Shown: one piece after another, positions 23,300 through 32,459 of the stretch
Numbering within the stretch: position 1 is the first letter of the stretch
Layout of the letters: every line of letters begins with the position of its first letter
DNA from: Mesorhizobium sp.
Lineage (GTDB): Bacteria; Pseudomonadota; Alphaproteobacteria; Rhizobiales; Rhizobiaceae
Length of the DNA stretch: 64,000 bases
Reading direction: 5' to 3'
Assembly (NCBI GenBank): GCA_004020645.1
Contig: SAQL01000020.1
Location: forward strand, 62,001-126,000
The notes under the pieces: generated by a model
Told to the model about the DNA's origin: nothing
Seen by the model: only the letters and a program-made list of their open reading frames with translations
Databases searched by the model: none
Position numbers and translations under genes: made by a program

Positions 23300-24136
23300 T
23301 TACGATCCTAACGCCAGACCAAGCGTTTGGCGCGCCTCGTTGACGGTGGCCACACGCCGGCCAAGCCTCTCGACTGAGGCCGCCGCGAGTTCGACGAGCT
23401 CCGCATTGCTGCGCGCCAGGCGTTCCCTGGTGATCCTGATATTATCCTCCAGTCCGGTACGCACTGCGTCTGCTCCGCGCGCCAACGCCCATTGCATTAC
23501 GATCGTCTGGTTGCGGCCTATTCCGGCCGCTGTCCAGGTGGATTGTGGAAACAGGAGTTTCGCTTCCCTGAGGAGCACATCGAGCAATCTCTCCTCCGCA
23601 GGCAGTGCGTTTTGCACACCCATGACAAACTGGATGTGCGGGCGCTCACCTATAAGTCCGCCGTCGGCCAGCCGCCTGGCAGTGTGAAGGTGCGAGAGGT
23701 CGAAGATCTCGATCTCCGGCAGCACGCCATTTGCCTTCATCGCGGTTGCGAGATCAGCGATCAGGGCGGGATGGTTCTCGTAGACGATGGATGGGAAGTT
23801 GACCGAACCGGTCGAAAGCGAGGCCATGTCCGGCTTCAGATATAGTGCCGAGCCACGCGCGGCAGGATCACGACCGCGCCCGCCGGTCGAGAACTGGACG
23901 ATCATCCCGGGGCAGTGCCTGCGCACCCCCGCCTGAACGGCAGCGAAGCGCGTTGGTTCAGACGATGAACTCTGATCGTCATTGCGCACGTGGATGTGCA
24001 CCAGCGACGCACCTGCTTCAAAGGCTTCCTGGGTCGACTCGATCTGTTCGGCAACGCTGATTGGCACCGCAGGATTGTCTTCCTTGCGCGGCAGCGAGCC
24101 GGTGATCGCAACGGCGATGATACAGGGTTCAGGCAT
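23300..24136 (-). CDS. BKACE-family beta-keto acid cleavage enzyme
   Basis: A 278-residue zinc-dependent TIM-barrel enzyme of the BKACE (3-keto-5-aminohexanoate cleavage, DUF849) family. Members condense a beta-keto acid with acetyl-CoA and release acetoacetate plus a new acyl-CoA. The zinc ligands H47 and H49 are in GASLVHIHVRNDD, and a late acidic ligand is expected near TGLEDNIRI. It is the last gene of the leftward quinate operon, 9 bp after aroQ. The pathway encoded here produces beta-ketoadipate, and pcaIJ and pcaF are missing from the window. Cleavage of beta-ketoadipate to succinyl-CoA and acetoacetate is therefore the obvious proposal. Family is firm; substrate is inferred. Confidence 0.88.
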   Translation of the reverse strand: MPEPCIIAVAITGSLPRKEDNPAVPISVAEQIESTQEAFEAGASLVHIHVRNDDQSSSSEPTRFAAVQAGVRRHCPGMIVQFSTGGRGRDPAARGSALYLKPDMASLSTGSVNFPSIVYENHPALIADLATAMKANGVLPEIEIFDLSHLHTARRLADGGLIGERPHIQFVMGVQNALPAEERLLDVLLREAKLLFPQSTWTAAGIGRNQTIVMQWALARGADAVRTGLEDNIRITRERLARSNAELVELAAASVERLGRRVATVNEARQTLGLALGS

Positions 24137-24145
24137 GGCGATACA

Positions 24146-24580
24146 CTACCGGTCGACCTGGTCGATGAGCCAGCGGATCGCGAGCGGATAGCCCGCGGCG
24201 CCGAGCCCCGCGATCACGCCGGTGGCGACCTTCGATACCAGCGACCGATGATAGATCTCCTCGCGGCGATGGATGTTCGAGATATGCAGTTCGACGATCG
24301 GGCCCGGAAACATTTTGAGCGCGTCGAGCACCGGGATCGAAATAAAACTCAAACCCGCGGGATTGATCAGAATGCCCGCGCCGTCGTCGATCGCCTCATG
24401 CACCCAGTTGACGATTTCGCCCTCGATGTTCGACTGGTGAAAACGGATCGGATGGTCGCCGGCGGCGTCACGGCACATCACCTCGATTTCTGCGAGTGTC
24501 GTCCTTCCATAGATCTCCGGCTCACGCATGCCGAGCCGGTTGAGATTTGGGCCGTTGAGGACGAAGATTGGCTTGGTCAT
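24146..24580 (-). CDS. aroQ: Type II 3-dehydroquinate dehydratase
   Basis: A 144-residue enzyme of the dodecameric type II class that interconverts 3-dehydroquinate and 3-dehydroshikimate. Visible motifs are FVLNGPNLNRLGMREPEIYG with the catalytic loop Arg and Tyr, NPAGLS, and VELHISNIHRREEIYHRS with the catalytic His. Here it should run in the catabolic direction, feeding dehydroshikimate to the dehydratase encoded divergently. It is 4 bp downstream of the TRAP large subunit. Confidence 0.93.
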   Translation of the reverse strand: MTKPIFVLNGPNLNRLGMREPEIYGRTTLAEIEVMCRDAAGDHPIRFHQSNIEGEIVNWVHEAIDDGAGILINPAGLSFISIPVLDALKMFPGPIVELHISNIHRREEIYHRSLVSKVATGVIAGLGAAGYPLAIRWLIDQVDR

Positions 24581-24584
24581 GGTC

Positions 24585-25886
24585 CTATCCTTGATAGCCC
24601 AGCAGGCGCGGCAGCCACAGCACCAGCGATGGGAAGAAGGTGATCAGCATCAGGGCGGCAATCATGGCGTAGAGAAACGGCATTACGTCGTGCACCAGGT
24701 CGCGCAGCGGCACCTCTGCGATGCGGGTCATGATGAACAGCAGCAACCCGTAGGGCGGGGTGACGAGCCCGAGCATGATGTTGACGACGACCATTACGCC
24801 GAAATGCACCATGTCGACACCGAGCGCCTGCGCCGTCGGAATCAGCACCGGCACGATTACCAGCAGGATAGTCGTGCCCTCCAGCACGCAGCCCAGGATC
24901 AGCAGCAGGATGTTGACCAGGATCAGGAAACCCATCGGCGAAAGGTCCCAGGACTTCAGAATCACCGACAGGGATTGCGGAATGTTCTCAACCGTAACAA
25001 CGTAGTTGAACACCAGGGCGCCGGCGATAAGCATGCCGATCGAGGCGGTGGTGCGGGCGCTGTTGAGAAGCGCATGGTAGAGCTGACCCGGCGTCACGCT
25101 GCGATAGATCGCGACCGAGATGAGCAGCGCGTAGCCGGCGGCGACCGCCGCGGCCTCGGTCGGGGTCATCACGCCGCCCCTTATGCCGACCAGCAGCACG
25201 ACCGGCAGCATCAACGCCGGAAATGCGCGCAAGGTGATCCCCGGAAGTTCCCTGAGCGGCACCGGCTTCTCGACTGGAAAGTTCTTCCGGCGCGCGTCGA
25301 TGGAGACGATGATCATCTGCGTCAGGGCGAGAAGAAGGCCCGGCACGATACCGGCAATGAAGAGGTAGCCGATGGATGCATCCGAGATCAGCGCGTAGAT
25401 GACCAGCGGAATCGACGGAGGAATGATCGGGCCGATGACGGAGGTGACGGCTGTCAGCGCAGCGGCATAGCTCGCCGGGTACTTGCCGTCTTTGGTCATG
25501 AGTTGCTGCATCATCTTGCCGGTGCCCGCGGCGTCGGCGATGGCCGAGCCGGACATGCCGGCGAAGATGATCGACTGCAGCACGTTGACTTGCGCCAGGC
25601 CCCCGCGGAAACGGCCGACGACGGCGTTGCAGAATTGCAGCAGCCGGTCGGTCATTGTCCCGGCGTTCATCAACTCCGCGGCGAGGATGAACATCGGTAC
25701 GGCAAGCAGAATGTAGCTTGTGTAGAGCCCGTTGAGGAGTTGCTCGGCGGAGGTGCCCATGTCGAGCCCTGCAAGCCAGAGATAGAGGATAGAACCGGCG
25801 ATCAACGAGTGACCGATCGGCAGGCCAAGCAGGGCCAGCGCTGTGATCGCAACGACTGACAGCGAAAAAGGACTCGCGAGATTCAT
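24585..25886 (-). CDS. dctM: TRAP transporter large membrane subunit (DctM-like)
   Basis: A 433-residue integral membrane protein with about a dozen hydrophobic helices and the DctM family segments GMSGSAIADAAGTG and PIIPPSIPLVIYAL. It forms the sodium-coupled transport channel of a tripartite TRAP importer. Its start overlaps the dctQ stop. Within this operon the cargo is predicted to be quinate, shikimate or a related hydroxylated cyclohexane carboxylate. Confidence 0.92.
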   Translation of the reverse strand: MNLASPFSLSVVAITALALLGLPIGHSLIAGSILYLWLAGLDMGTSAEQLLNGLYTSYILLAVPMFILAAELMNAGTMTDRLLQFCNAVVGRFRGGLAQVNVLQSIIFAGMSGSAIADAAGTGKMMQQLMTKDGKYPASYAAALTAVTSVIGPIIPPSIPLVIYALISDASIGYLFIAGIVPGLLLALTQMIIVSIDARRKNFPVEKPVPLRELPGITLRAFPALMLPVVLLVGIRGGVMTPTEAAAVAAGYALLISVAIYRSVTPGQLYHALLNSARTTASIGMLIAGALVFNYVVTVENIPQSLSVILKSWDLSPMGFLILVNILLLILGCVLEGTTILLVIVPVLIPTAQALGVDMVHFGVMVVVNIMLGLVTPPYGLLLFIMTRIAEVPLRDLVHDVMPFLYAMIAALMLITFFPSLVLWLPRLLGYQG

Positions 25887-26401
25887 ACGCCGGAGCTCGC
25901 TTTCGTGGGGTCAAATTCCGCCGGTGCTTCGCCGCGCAGAGCACGCCACGCCAGCCATAGGTAGCGGGTGATCACGGCGACGACGAAGACGAGATAGATC
26001 GAGAACAGCCAGTCGAAGCGTATCTTGAGGTAGGCGGTGCTCTCGACCTTCATGAAGGTCACGTAGCTGAAGACGGCCGGAAAGGACCAGCCATAGAGCG
26101 CGACGAGAGCGATTGCGAAGGCAAGCGTCATTACCCGCCTGATGTCCGGACCGACTGTCGCGTAGAGGAGATCAAAACGGATTTCCTCCTCTTCGCGAAC
26201 GACGAACGCTGCGCCGAACAGCACAACCCAGATCCAGAGTACGACGGTGAGCTCGTTGCTCCAGCCGGTCGGCCAGTTGAGAAGGTAGCGAAAAGCAACC
26301 TGCAGCAGAAACGCGGCGAACATGGCGCCGATTGCGATGGCGATTGCGTTCTCGGCGCGCCGGTAGAGCCAGCCGCCGACCTTTCTCAATCCCGGGTTCA
26401 T
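25883..26401 (-). CDS. dctQ: TRAP transporter small membrane subunit (DctQ-like)
   Basis: A 172-residue protein with four transmembrane helices and the family motif NWPTGWSNELTVVLWIWVV. ATG 26401 has GGGAGG just upstream; an earlier in-frame codon at 26422 lacks such a site. It stabilises the DctM subunit of the same importer and overlaps dctM by four bases. Confidence 0.9.
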   Translation of the reverse strand: MNPGLRKVGGWLYRRAENAIAIAIGAMFAAFLLQVAFRYLLNWPTGWSNELTVVLWIWVVLFGAAFVVREEEEIRFDLLYATVGPDIRRVMTLAFAIALVALYGWSFPAVFSYVTFMKVESTAYLKIRFDWLFSIYLVFVVAVITRYLWLAWRALRGEAPAEFDPTKASSGV

Positions 26402-26467
26402 GATGCCTCCCTGCCTGGTCAAACCGGCCAGCCGGTCGCAAGCGGACCGGCCGGCGAGTTCGTCGCG

Positions 26468-27454
26468 TCAAAGCGCGTTGATCTTGTCGACCATCCCGGC
26501 AGGCCATTCCTTGGCCAGGTCGGAGGCAAGATATTGCTCCTGCACATGCTTGCGGAATGCTGCGACATCGGGCTCGTAGATCTTCAGGCCCTTGCCCTTG
26601 AACGTTTCAACGAGTTCCTTCTCGCGCGTCAGGTGTTTCTCTGTCGAGAAGTCGATCGCCTTGTCCGCCGCGGCCTGGACCTTTGCCTGCTTCTCGGCCC
26701 CCATCTCGTCCCACACCTTTTTCGAGATGCTGAGAAGGTCGAAACCGACAAGGTGCGAGGTAAGCACGATCTGCGACATGACCTCGTAGAACTTCATGTT
26801 CTCGACGTTGGGCAACGGGTTGTCCTGCCCGTCGATTGCGCCTGTCTGCAGGCCGGTATAGACCTCGGCGTAGGCCATTGGCGTCGGGTTCGCACCGAGC
26901 GCCTGGCCGAGGAATTGCCAGGCGTCGCCGCCCGGCATACGCAGCTTGATGCCTGCCATGTCGGCGGGAGTCTTGATTTCCTTGTCCGGCTTCAGACCGA
27001 CCTGGCGCAGACCGAAATAGGTAGGGCCGAGCACCCTCACGCCTAGCTGGTCCTCGGCCATCCTCTTCAGCTCCGCGCCGGCATCGCTGGCAAAGAACGC
27101 CTTCACGTGCGCGGCGTCACGGAACAGATAGCCGGCGGTGACGATAGACCACGCCGGAATCTGCTTGGAGATGTCCTGCGGGGCCACATTGCCCATCTCG
27201 AGGTTGCCGCGCTGGATGGCGACAAGTTCGGTGCCCTGCTTGAACAGGTTGCCGCCGTAATAACCCTCAAAGGCAAAGTCGTCCTTGATGGCGTCGGCGA
27301 ACATTTTCATCATCTCGGCTCGGATGTCCTGCTCCGAGAACACGGCCGAGAAACGCAGCTTCGGCTTGTCCTGCGCGAAGGCGGGAATGGCGGTCGCGGC
27401 GGCGAGTGCGCCGGCGGCGACCATAAACAGGCGTCGGTTCATTTCAGCTTTCAT
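26468..27454 (-). CDS. dctP: TRAP transporter solute-binding protein (DctP-like)
   Basis: A 328-residue periplasmic binding protein with a signal peptide ending at FAQD. The DctP signature region is clear: DMAGIKLRMPGG carries the Arg that binds the substrate carboxylate, and GAIDGQDNPLPN follows. One carboxylate is therefore expected in the ligand, consistent with quinate or shikimate. GGGAGGAAAT precedes the ATG. It follows aroE by 48 bp. Confidence 0.92.
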   Translation of the reverse strand: MKAEMNRRLFMVAAGALAAATAIPAFAQDKPKLRFSAVFSEQDIRAEMMKMFADAIKDDFAFEGYYGGNLFKQGTELVAIQRGNLEMGNVAPQDISKQIPAWSIVTAGYLFRDAAHVKAFFASDAGAELKRMAEDQLGVRVLGPTYFGLRQVGLKPDKEIKTPADMAGIKLRMPGGDAWQFLGQALGANPTPMAYAEVYTGLQTGAIDGQDNPLPNVENMKFYEVMSQIVLTSHLVGFDLLSISKKVWDEMGAEKQAKVQAAADKAIDFSTEKHLTREKELVETFKGKGLKIYEPDVAAFRKHVQEQYLASDLAKEWPAGMVDKINAL

Positions 27455-27502
27455 GTCGATTTCCTCCCTATGGTCTTCATATGGTTATAGGCGTCATTGC
27501 CT

Positions 27503-28411
27503 TCATGCGGCGGCCTCGAAATGATCTGCCATGGCGCGGCGGTCGGCCTTGCGCCCGGTGAACAGTTCGAACGCGCGGACGGCCTGATAGATCGCCATGC
27601 CGATGCCCGGCAGCGTTCTGCAGCCGATCGTTCGGGCTGCGACCAGCAACTCTGTTTCGGTTGGAAAGTAGATTATGTCGGCGACCCACTTCTCGGCTGT
27701 CAGAAGAGCCGTGTCGAACGGTGTTCCGGGGTACTTCGCCATGCCCACCGGGGTCGTGTTGACGATGCCGTTTGCCATGCGCACGGCTGCGGCCGGGTCC
27801 GGCCACGTCTCGACGCGACCGCCGAACAAGGCGCCCATGCGCGACGCAAGATCCGAGGCGCGACCGGGTTGGCTGTCGAGGACGAACAGCCGGCCAACGC
27901 CCATTTGCATCAGCGCGTTTGCGACTGCGGCGCCCGCTCCGCCGGCGCCGAACATTGCGACACAGCCCATCGATGCGCCTGTCATCGCTTCGCGAAAACT
28001 CTCCGCGAAACCCCAGCTGTCGGTGTTGTGGCCTTCCTTGCGTCCGCCAGCAAAGACGACCGTATTCACCGCGCCTATCGCGCGCGCTTCCGGCGACAAC
28101 GCATCCAGGACGGGAATGACAGCCTGTTTAAACGGATGAGTGATGTTGAGGCCGTGAAAGCCGGCAATTTCCGCCGCCGCGATCAAGTCGCCGATCGCCG
28201 CGTCCGGAAATCCGAGCCGGTCGAAATCGAGCAAAAGGTATGAATAGCCGATGCCAAGGCGCCGGGCTTCACGCTCGTGCATGCCGGGAGTGCGCGAGGA
28301 CTGAATACCGCGCCCGACAAGGCCAATCACCACCTTCTCGCTGTCGCCGCCGGCGGCGCCCTTGTGCTCGTCCGCTAGACGGCAAAGGAGGTCGACAAGG
28401 CTATCGCCCAT
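27503..28411 (-). CDS. Quinate/shikimate dehydrogenase (AroE family)
   Basis: A 302-residue two-domain enzyme of the shikimate dehydrogenase family. The substrate domain has SSRTPGMHEREA and NITHPFKQ with the catalytic Lys. The dinucleotide domain has GAGGAGAAVANAL. The HPFK form is typical of catabolic quinate/shikimate dehydrogenases rather than biosynthetic AroE. It heads the leftward operon and would oxidise imported quinate to 3-dehydroquinate, or shikimate to 3-dehydroshikimate, with NAD(P). A TetR operator lies 120 bp upstream. Confidence 0.88.
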   Translation of the reverse strand: MGDSLVDLLCRLADEHKGAAGGDSEKVVIGLVGRGIQSSRTPGMHEREARRLGIGYSYLLLDFDRLGFPDAAIGDLIAAAEIAGFHGLNITHPFKQAVIPVLDALSPEARAIGAVNTVVFAGGRKEGHNTDSWGFAESFREAMTGASMGCVAMFGAGGAGAAVANALMQMGVGRLFVLDSQPGRASDLASRMGALFGGRVETWPDPAAAVRMANGIVNTTPVGMAKYPGTPFDTALLTAEKWVADIIYFPTETELLVAARTIGCRTLPGIGMAIYQAVRAFELFTGRKADRRAMADHFEAAA

Positions 28412-28531
28412 CTCCCGAAATTCCTCCCTGTGCGGGCCGCCTCCCAGCCCAAATGCGGCAATTCCTGGATCGCCCTTGTGTTCACGCCAAACGCGCCGGT
28501 AAATGAGTCCGTCGTGATTTGCGAATGATGT

Positions 28532-28545
28532 ACTAACTGGTTAGT
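28532..28545. promoter_or_regulatory. TetR operator 1 (ACTAACTGGTTAGT)
   Basis: A perfect inverted repeat, ACTAAC-TG-GTTAGT, in the divergent gap between the quinate operon and the TetR gene, 43 bp before the TetR start. It shares ATGTAC-AACTGGTT-GT with the site at 29319. Confidence 0.8.
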
Positions 28546-28587
28546 TTAGTCAAATGCCGGCTGCGCCGGGGCGGGAACTCAAACTGC

Positions 28588-29274
28588 ATGGCCGTTATCA
28601 AGAAGGAACGAAAGCCGAAGCCGGACGCGAACACGACGCGTATCCAGGACCCTGAGGGCACGCGCCGCAACATCCTGGAGATCGCCTCCAAGGAGTTTGC
28701 CCTGAACGGTTTGTCGGGCGCGCGCATAGACGAGATTGCGGCGCGCACACGCTTCAGCAAGCGCATGATCTACTACTACTTCGGCGACAAGGAAGGCCTC
28801 TATCTGCGCGCGCTCGAGAACGCGTATCGCCAGGTGCGCGAGGGCGAGGCTCAACTTGATATCGAAGGCCTGCCCCCCGTGGCGGCACTGACACGCCTGG
28901 TGGAGTTCACGTTCGACCACCATCACCGACACGAGGAATTCATCCGCATGGTGATGATCGAGAACATCCATCACGGCCAATATCTCGAACAATCTAATGC
29001 GATCCGCGAACTGAACGTGACGGCGATCGACCATATCTCTCGCATCTATTCACGCGGTGTTGAAGAGGGGGTCTTCCGGCCGGGACTCGACGCGGTCGAA
29101 CTCCATTGGCAGATAAGCGCGCTGTGCTTCTTCAACGTTTCCAATCGCACCACCTTTTCGATGATCTTCGGACGCGACTTCGGCGCGCCGGCACAACTCG
29201 AGCGGCTCAAACGCAACAGCGTCGAGATGCTGTTGCGTTTTGTCGCCAAGGACGAAGCTCCCGCAGAACGTTGA
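28588..29274 (+). CDS. TetR/AcrR regulator of the quinate-protocatechuate regulon
   Basis: A 228-residue regulator. The helix-turn-helix RTRFSKRMIYYYFGDKEGLY is in the N-terminal domain, and a TetR C-terminal ligand domain follows. It lies between the two catabolic gene blocks, and matching inverted repeats precede both its own promoter region and the rightward operon. It therefore probably represses both arms. The inducer would be a pathway metabolite such as quinate, dehydroshikimate or protocatechuate; this is inference. Confidence 0.9.
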   Translation: MAVIKKERKPKPDANTTRIQDPEGTRRNILEIASKEFALNGLSGARIDEIAARTRFSKRMIYYYFGDKEGLYLRALENAYRQVREGEAQLDIEGLPPVAALTRLVEFTFDHHHRHEEFIRMVMIENIHHGQYLEQSNAIRELNVTAIDHISRIYSRGVEEGVFRPGLDAVELHWQISALCFFNVSNRTTFSMIFGRDFGAPAQLERLKRNSVEMLLRFVAKDEAPAER

Positions 29275-29318
29275 GCGCGCCGGAACTTGCCGCGCTGCCA
29301 GCGTTGCTTTAGTTATGT

Positions 29319-29332
29319 ACGAACTGGTTCGT
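29319..29332. promoter_or_regulatory. TetR operator 2 (ACGAACTGGTTCGT)
   Basis: A perfect inverted repeat, ACGAAC-TG-GTTCGT, 28 bp before the dehydroshikimate dehydratase start. It differs from operator 1 only by a symmetric T/A to G/C change and shares the flanking ATGT. Confidence 0.8.
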
Positions 29333-29359
29333 TCACGACAAACCAGGGAGGAGGCGCGT

Positions 29360-31252
29360 TTGAAGACGTCGATCGCGACGGTGTCGATCGCCGGTGACCT
29401 GGCGGAGAAATTCGCGGCAATTTCCGCCGCGGGCTTCGACGGTGTCGAAATCTTCGAGAACGATTTCCTCGCCTTTGACGGCTCACCGCGCGACGTCGGC
29501 CGAATGGCTGGTGACACAGGTCTGACCATAACGCTGTTCCAGCCGTTCAGGGATTTTGAGGGTTTGCCGGAGCCCCAGCGCAACCGCGCCTTTGATCGTG
29601 CCGAGCGCAAGTTCGACGTCATGCAGGAACTCGGCACCGATCTGATGCTGGTATGCTCGTCGGTGTCGCCCGTCTCACTTGGCGGGATCGACCGGGCGGC
29701 CATGGACTTTCACGAGCTTGGCGAGCGCGCCGCCAAGCGCGGTCTGCGCGTCGGCTACGAGGCATTGGCTTGGGGGCGTCACGTCAACGATCATCGCGAT
29801 GCGTGGGAAATCGTGCGCAGGACTGACCATCCGAACGTCGGGCTGGTTCTCGATTCCTTCCACACGCTGGCCCGCAGGATTGAACTCGGCTCGATCCGTT
29901 CGATACCCGCGGACAAGATCTTCATTGTCCAACTCGCCGACGCGCCGCTGATCGAAATGGACTTGCTCTATTGGAGCCGGCACTTCCGGAACATGCCAGG
30001 CGAAGGTGATCTGCCTGTGCGACAGTTCATGCAGGCGATCGCCGCAACCGGTTATGACGGCTATCTGTCGCTCGAGATCTTCAACGACCAGTTCCGTGGC
30101 GGCTCGGCAAAGGCGATCTCCGTCGACGGACGGCGTTCGCTCGTATGGTTGATGGATCAGGTGCGGCGTGAAGAACCGGCACTTGAGATGGCCGTCCCCC
30201 CAATGCCCGACCGCATCGGGGTTGGAGGGGTCGAGTTCATCGAGTTCGCGGCCGATCGCCAGGACGCTGGACAGCTTGGATCGCTGTTGCGCATGCTCGG
30301 CTTTGTCGAGGCCGGTCGGCATGTCTCGAAGGACGTCACGCTCTACCGCCAGGGCGAGATCAATATTGTCATCAATACCGAGCGGCAGGGCTTTGCCCAT
30401 TCTTCCTTTGTCGTCCATGGCACGTCGGCATACGCGATGGGCCTGAAGGTCGAGGACGCCGCCGCCACGGTGGCGCGCGCCGAGGCGCTGGGCGCGGAGA
30501 TCTTTCACCAGCGGGTCGGGCCCGGCGAGTTGTCGATCCCGGCGATCCGCGGCGTCGGCGGCGGACTAATCTACTTCTTCGATGCCAAGACCGACCTGGC
30601 AAAGGTCTGGGACATAGAGTTCACGCCGGTCACGGCGGCAAGTTCCGGCAATGGCGTCGGCCTCACCCGCATCGATCATGTCGGGCAGACCATGGCACAG
30701 GAGGAGATGCCGAGCTGGCTGCTGTTCTATGTCTCGATCTTTAGGACCACCAAAACCCCCATGGTCGACATCGTCGATCCGGCCGGCCTCGTGCGCAGCC
30801 AGGTGATCGAAGGTCTGGACAAGCGCTTCCGCCTCACGCTGAACGGCGCCGAGAGTCACCGCACGCTGGCCGGCCATTTCATCGCCGAAACCTTTGGTTC
30901 CGGCGTCCAGCATCTGGCACTCGCGACGGATGACATCTTTGCGACGGCGGCGAAGCTGCAGGCCAACGGCTTCGAACCGCTTCATATCTCGATGAACTAC
31001 TACGACGACGTAGAAGCGCGCTTCGGTTTGGATCCGGAGGTCGCCGATCGGTTACGCTCAGCCAACATCCTTTATGACCGCGACGACAACGGCGAATTTT
31101 TCCAGCTCTATGCGCCGACATTCGGAGAGGGGTTTATTATCGAGTTCGTTGAACGGCGCGGCGCTTATGCAGGATATGGTGCGCCGAACGCACCATTCCG
31201 CATTGCCGCGCAAAAACGGCTGATGCGGCCCAAAGGAATGCCAAAGCTATGA
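29360..31252 (+). CDS. quiC: 3-Dehydroshikimate dehydratase, fused to a HPPD-like domain
   Basis: A 630-residue fusion. The first 280 residues are a xylose-isomerase-like TIM barrel (ISAAGFDGVEIFENDF, VLDSFHTLARR, GYDGYLSLEIFND) that converts 3-dehydroshikimate to protocatechuate. The second half has two vicinal-oxygen-chelate units, as in 4-hydroxyphenylpyruvate dioxygenase, with metal ligands in RIDHVG and GVQHLALATDD. The start is TTG 29360, placed by the strong GGGAGGAGG site; no ATG fits. This architecture matches QuiC-type enzymes of proteobacteria. It overlaps pcaD by four bases and links quinate breakdown to ring cleavage. Confidence 0.93.
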   Translation: MKTSIATVSIAGDLAEKFAAISAAGFDGVEIFENDFLAFDGSPRDVGRMAGDTGLTITLFQPFRDFEGLPEPQRNRAFDRAERKFDVMQELGTDLMLVCSSVSPVSLGGIDRAAMDFHELGERAAKRGLRVGYEALAWGRHVNDHRDAWEIVRRTDHPNVGLVLDSFHTLARRIELGSIRSIPADKIFIVQLADAPLIEMDLLYWSRHFRNMPGEGDLPVRQFMQAIAATGYDGYLSLEIFNDQFRGGSAKAISVDGRRSLVWLMDQVRREEPALEMAVPPMPDRIGVGGVEFIEFAADRQDAGQLGSLLRMLGFVEAGRHVSKDVTLYRQGEINIVINTERQGFAHSSFVVHGTSAYAMGLKVEDAAATVARAEALGAEIFHQRVGPGELSIPAIRGVGGGLIYFFDAKTDLAKVWDIEFTPVTAASSGNGVGLTRIDHVGQTMAQEEMPSWLLFYVSIFRTTKTPMVDIVDPAGLVRSQVIEGLDKRFRLTLNGAESHRTLAGHFIAETFGSGVQHLALATDDIFATAAKLQANGFEPLHISMNYYDDVEARFGLDPEVADRLRSANILYDRDDNGEFFQLYAPTFGEGFIIEFVERRGAYAGYGAPNAPFRIAAQKRLMRPKGMPKL

Positions 31253-32058
31253 CGGCTATGAACTTTGCTCGCATTAATGGCGCGACGATCCACTACCGGC
31301 ATCGCCCCACAGCCGGCGGGCCGACCGTCGTCTTCGCGAACTCGCTCGGCACGGATATGCGCATCTGGAACGAGGTCGAGCGAAGGCTGGCCGATGACTG
31401 TACGTTCGTTGCGTTCGACAAGCGCGGACACGGCCTGAGCGAACTGGGTGACGCGCCGCAAACAATCGAGACCCATGCGACGGACCTTGCAGGGCTGCTC
31501 GACCATCTTGGCATAAAGCGCGCGGTGATCTGCGGGCTTTCGATCGGCGGCGTCATTGCGCAATGCCTTTACAAGACGCGGCCGGATTTGATCGAGGGGT
31601 TGATCCTTTGCGATACGGCGGCGAAAATCGGTACCGCCGAGATGTGGAACGGGCGCATCAACGCGGCCCTGTCGGAGGGCATCGCGAGCTTTGCCGACGA
31701 CGTGATGCGAAAATGGTTCACGCCGGATTTCCATAACAATCGCGGCGAGGAACTGGCGGGTTATAAAACCATGCTGACGCGCCAGGATCCGGCCGGCTAC
31801 GCCGCTGCCTGCGCTTCTATCCGCGACGCCGATTTCACCGCGACGACCGCCGCGATCAAAGTGCCGACACTCTGCATTGTCGGCGATCAAGACGGATCGA
31901 CGCCGCCTGAACTGGTGGAATCGCTAGCCCGCTCAATCCCCGCTGCACGGTTCGAGGTCATCGCCGGTGCGGGCCACATCCCATGCGTCGAGCAGCCGGA
32001 AAGGCTCGCCGGGCTGATCCGTGGCTTCCTGAACGACATGCGAAGAGAGCGCAAATGA
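31249..32058 (+). CDS. pcaD: 3-Oxoadipate enol-lactonase
   Basis: A 269-residue alpha/beta hydrolase that opens 3-oxoadipate enol-lactone to beta-ketoadipate. The nucleophile elbow is GLSIGG, the acid is in VGDQDGSTPPE and the His is in GAGHIPCVEQPE. NSLGTDMRIW is characteristic of PcaD. It overlaps quiC and pcaC by four bases each, as part of the quiC-pcaDCHGB chain. Confidence 0.94.
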   Translation: MTAMNFARINGATIHYRHRPTAGGPTVVFANSLGTDMRIWNEVERRLADDCTFVAFDKRGHGLSELGDAPQTIETHATDLAGLLDHLGIKRAVICGLSIGGVIAQCLYKTRPDLIEGLILCDTAAKIGTAEMWNGRINAALSEGIASFADDVMRKWFTPDFHNNRGEELAGYKTMLTRQDPAGYAAACASIRDADFTATTAAIKVPTLCIVGDQDGSTPPELVESLARSIPAARFEVIAGAGHIPCVEQPERLAGLIRGFLNDMRRERK

Positions 32059-32459
32059 GCAAGCCACAAAACGGCGACCGATATGTCGAAGGCATGGCGA
32101 CGCGCCGTTCGGTGCTGGGTGACGCCCATGTCGACCGCGCAGAGGCGGCCAAGACCGAATTCGACACGCCTTTCCAGGAATTGATCACGGAGGCCGCATG
32201 GAGCCACGTCTGGTCGCGGCCTGATATCACCAGGCGCGAGCGTTCCATGATCACCATCGCGCTGCTCGCCGCGCTGAAGCAGGACGAAGAGGTTGCGATG
32301 CATATCCGCGCCAGCGTCAACACCGGGGCGACGCGCGACGACATACGCGAGGCGCTGCTGCATGTGGCAATCTATGCCGGGGTACCGGCGGCAAATCATG
32401 CGATGAAGATCGCCAGGAAGACGTTCGACGAAATGGACGCTCAAGCCGGCAAATCATGA
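32055..32459 (+). CDS. pcaC: 4-Carboxymuconolactone decarboxylase
   Basis: A 134-residue all-helical protein of the carboxymuconolactone decarboxylase family that makes 3-oxoadipate enol-lactone. The motif AAWSHVWSRPDITRRERSM and the later helix with EALLHVAIYAGVPAANHAM are typical. It is a separate protein here, not fused to PcaD as in some actinobacteria. Confidence 0.94.
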   Translation: MSKPQNGDRYVEGMATRRSVLGDAHVDRAEAAKTEFDTPFQELITEAAWSHVWSRPDITRRERSMITIALLAALKQDEEVAMHIRASVNTGATRDDIREALLHVAIYAGVPAANHAMKIARKTFDEMDAQAGKS

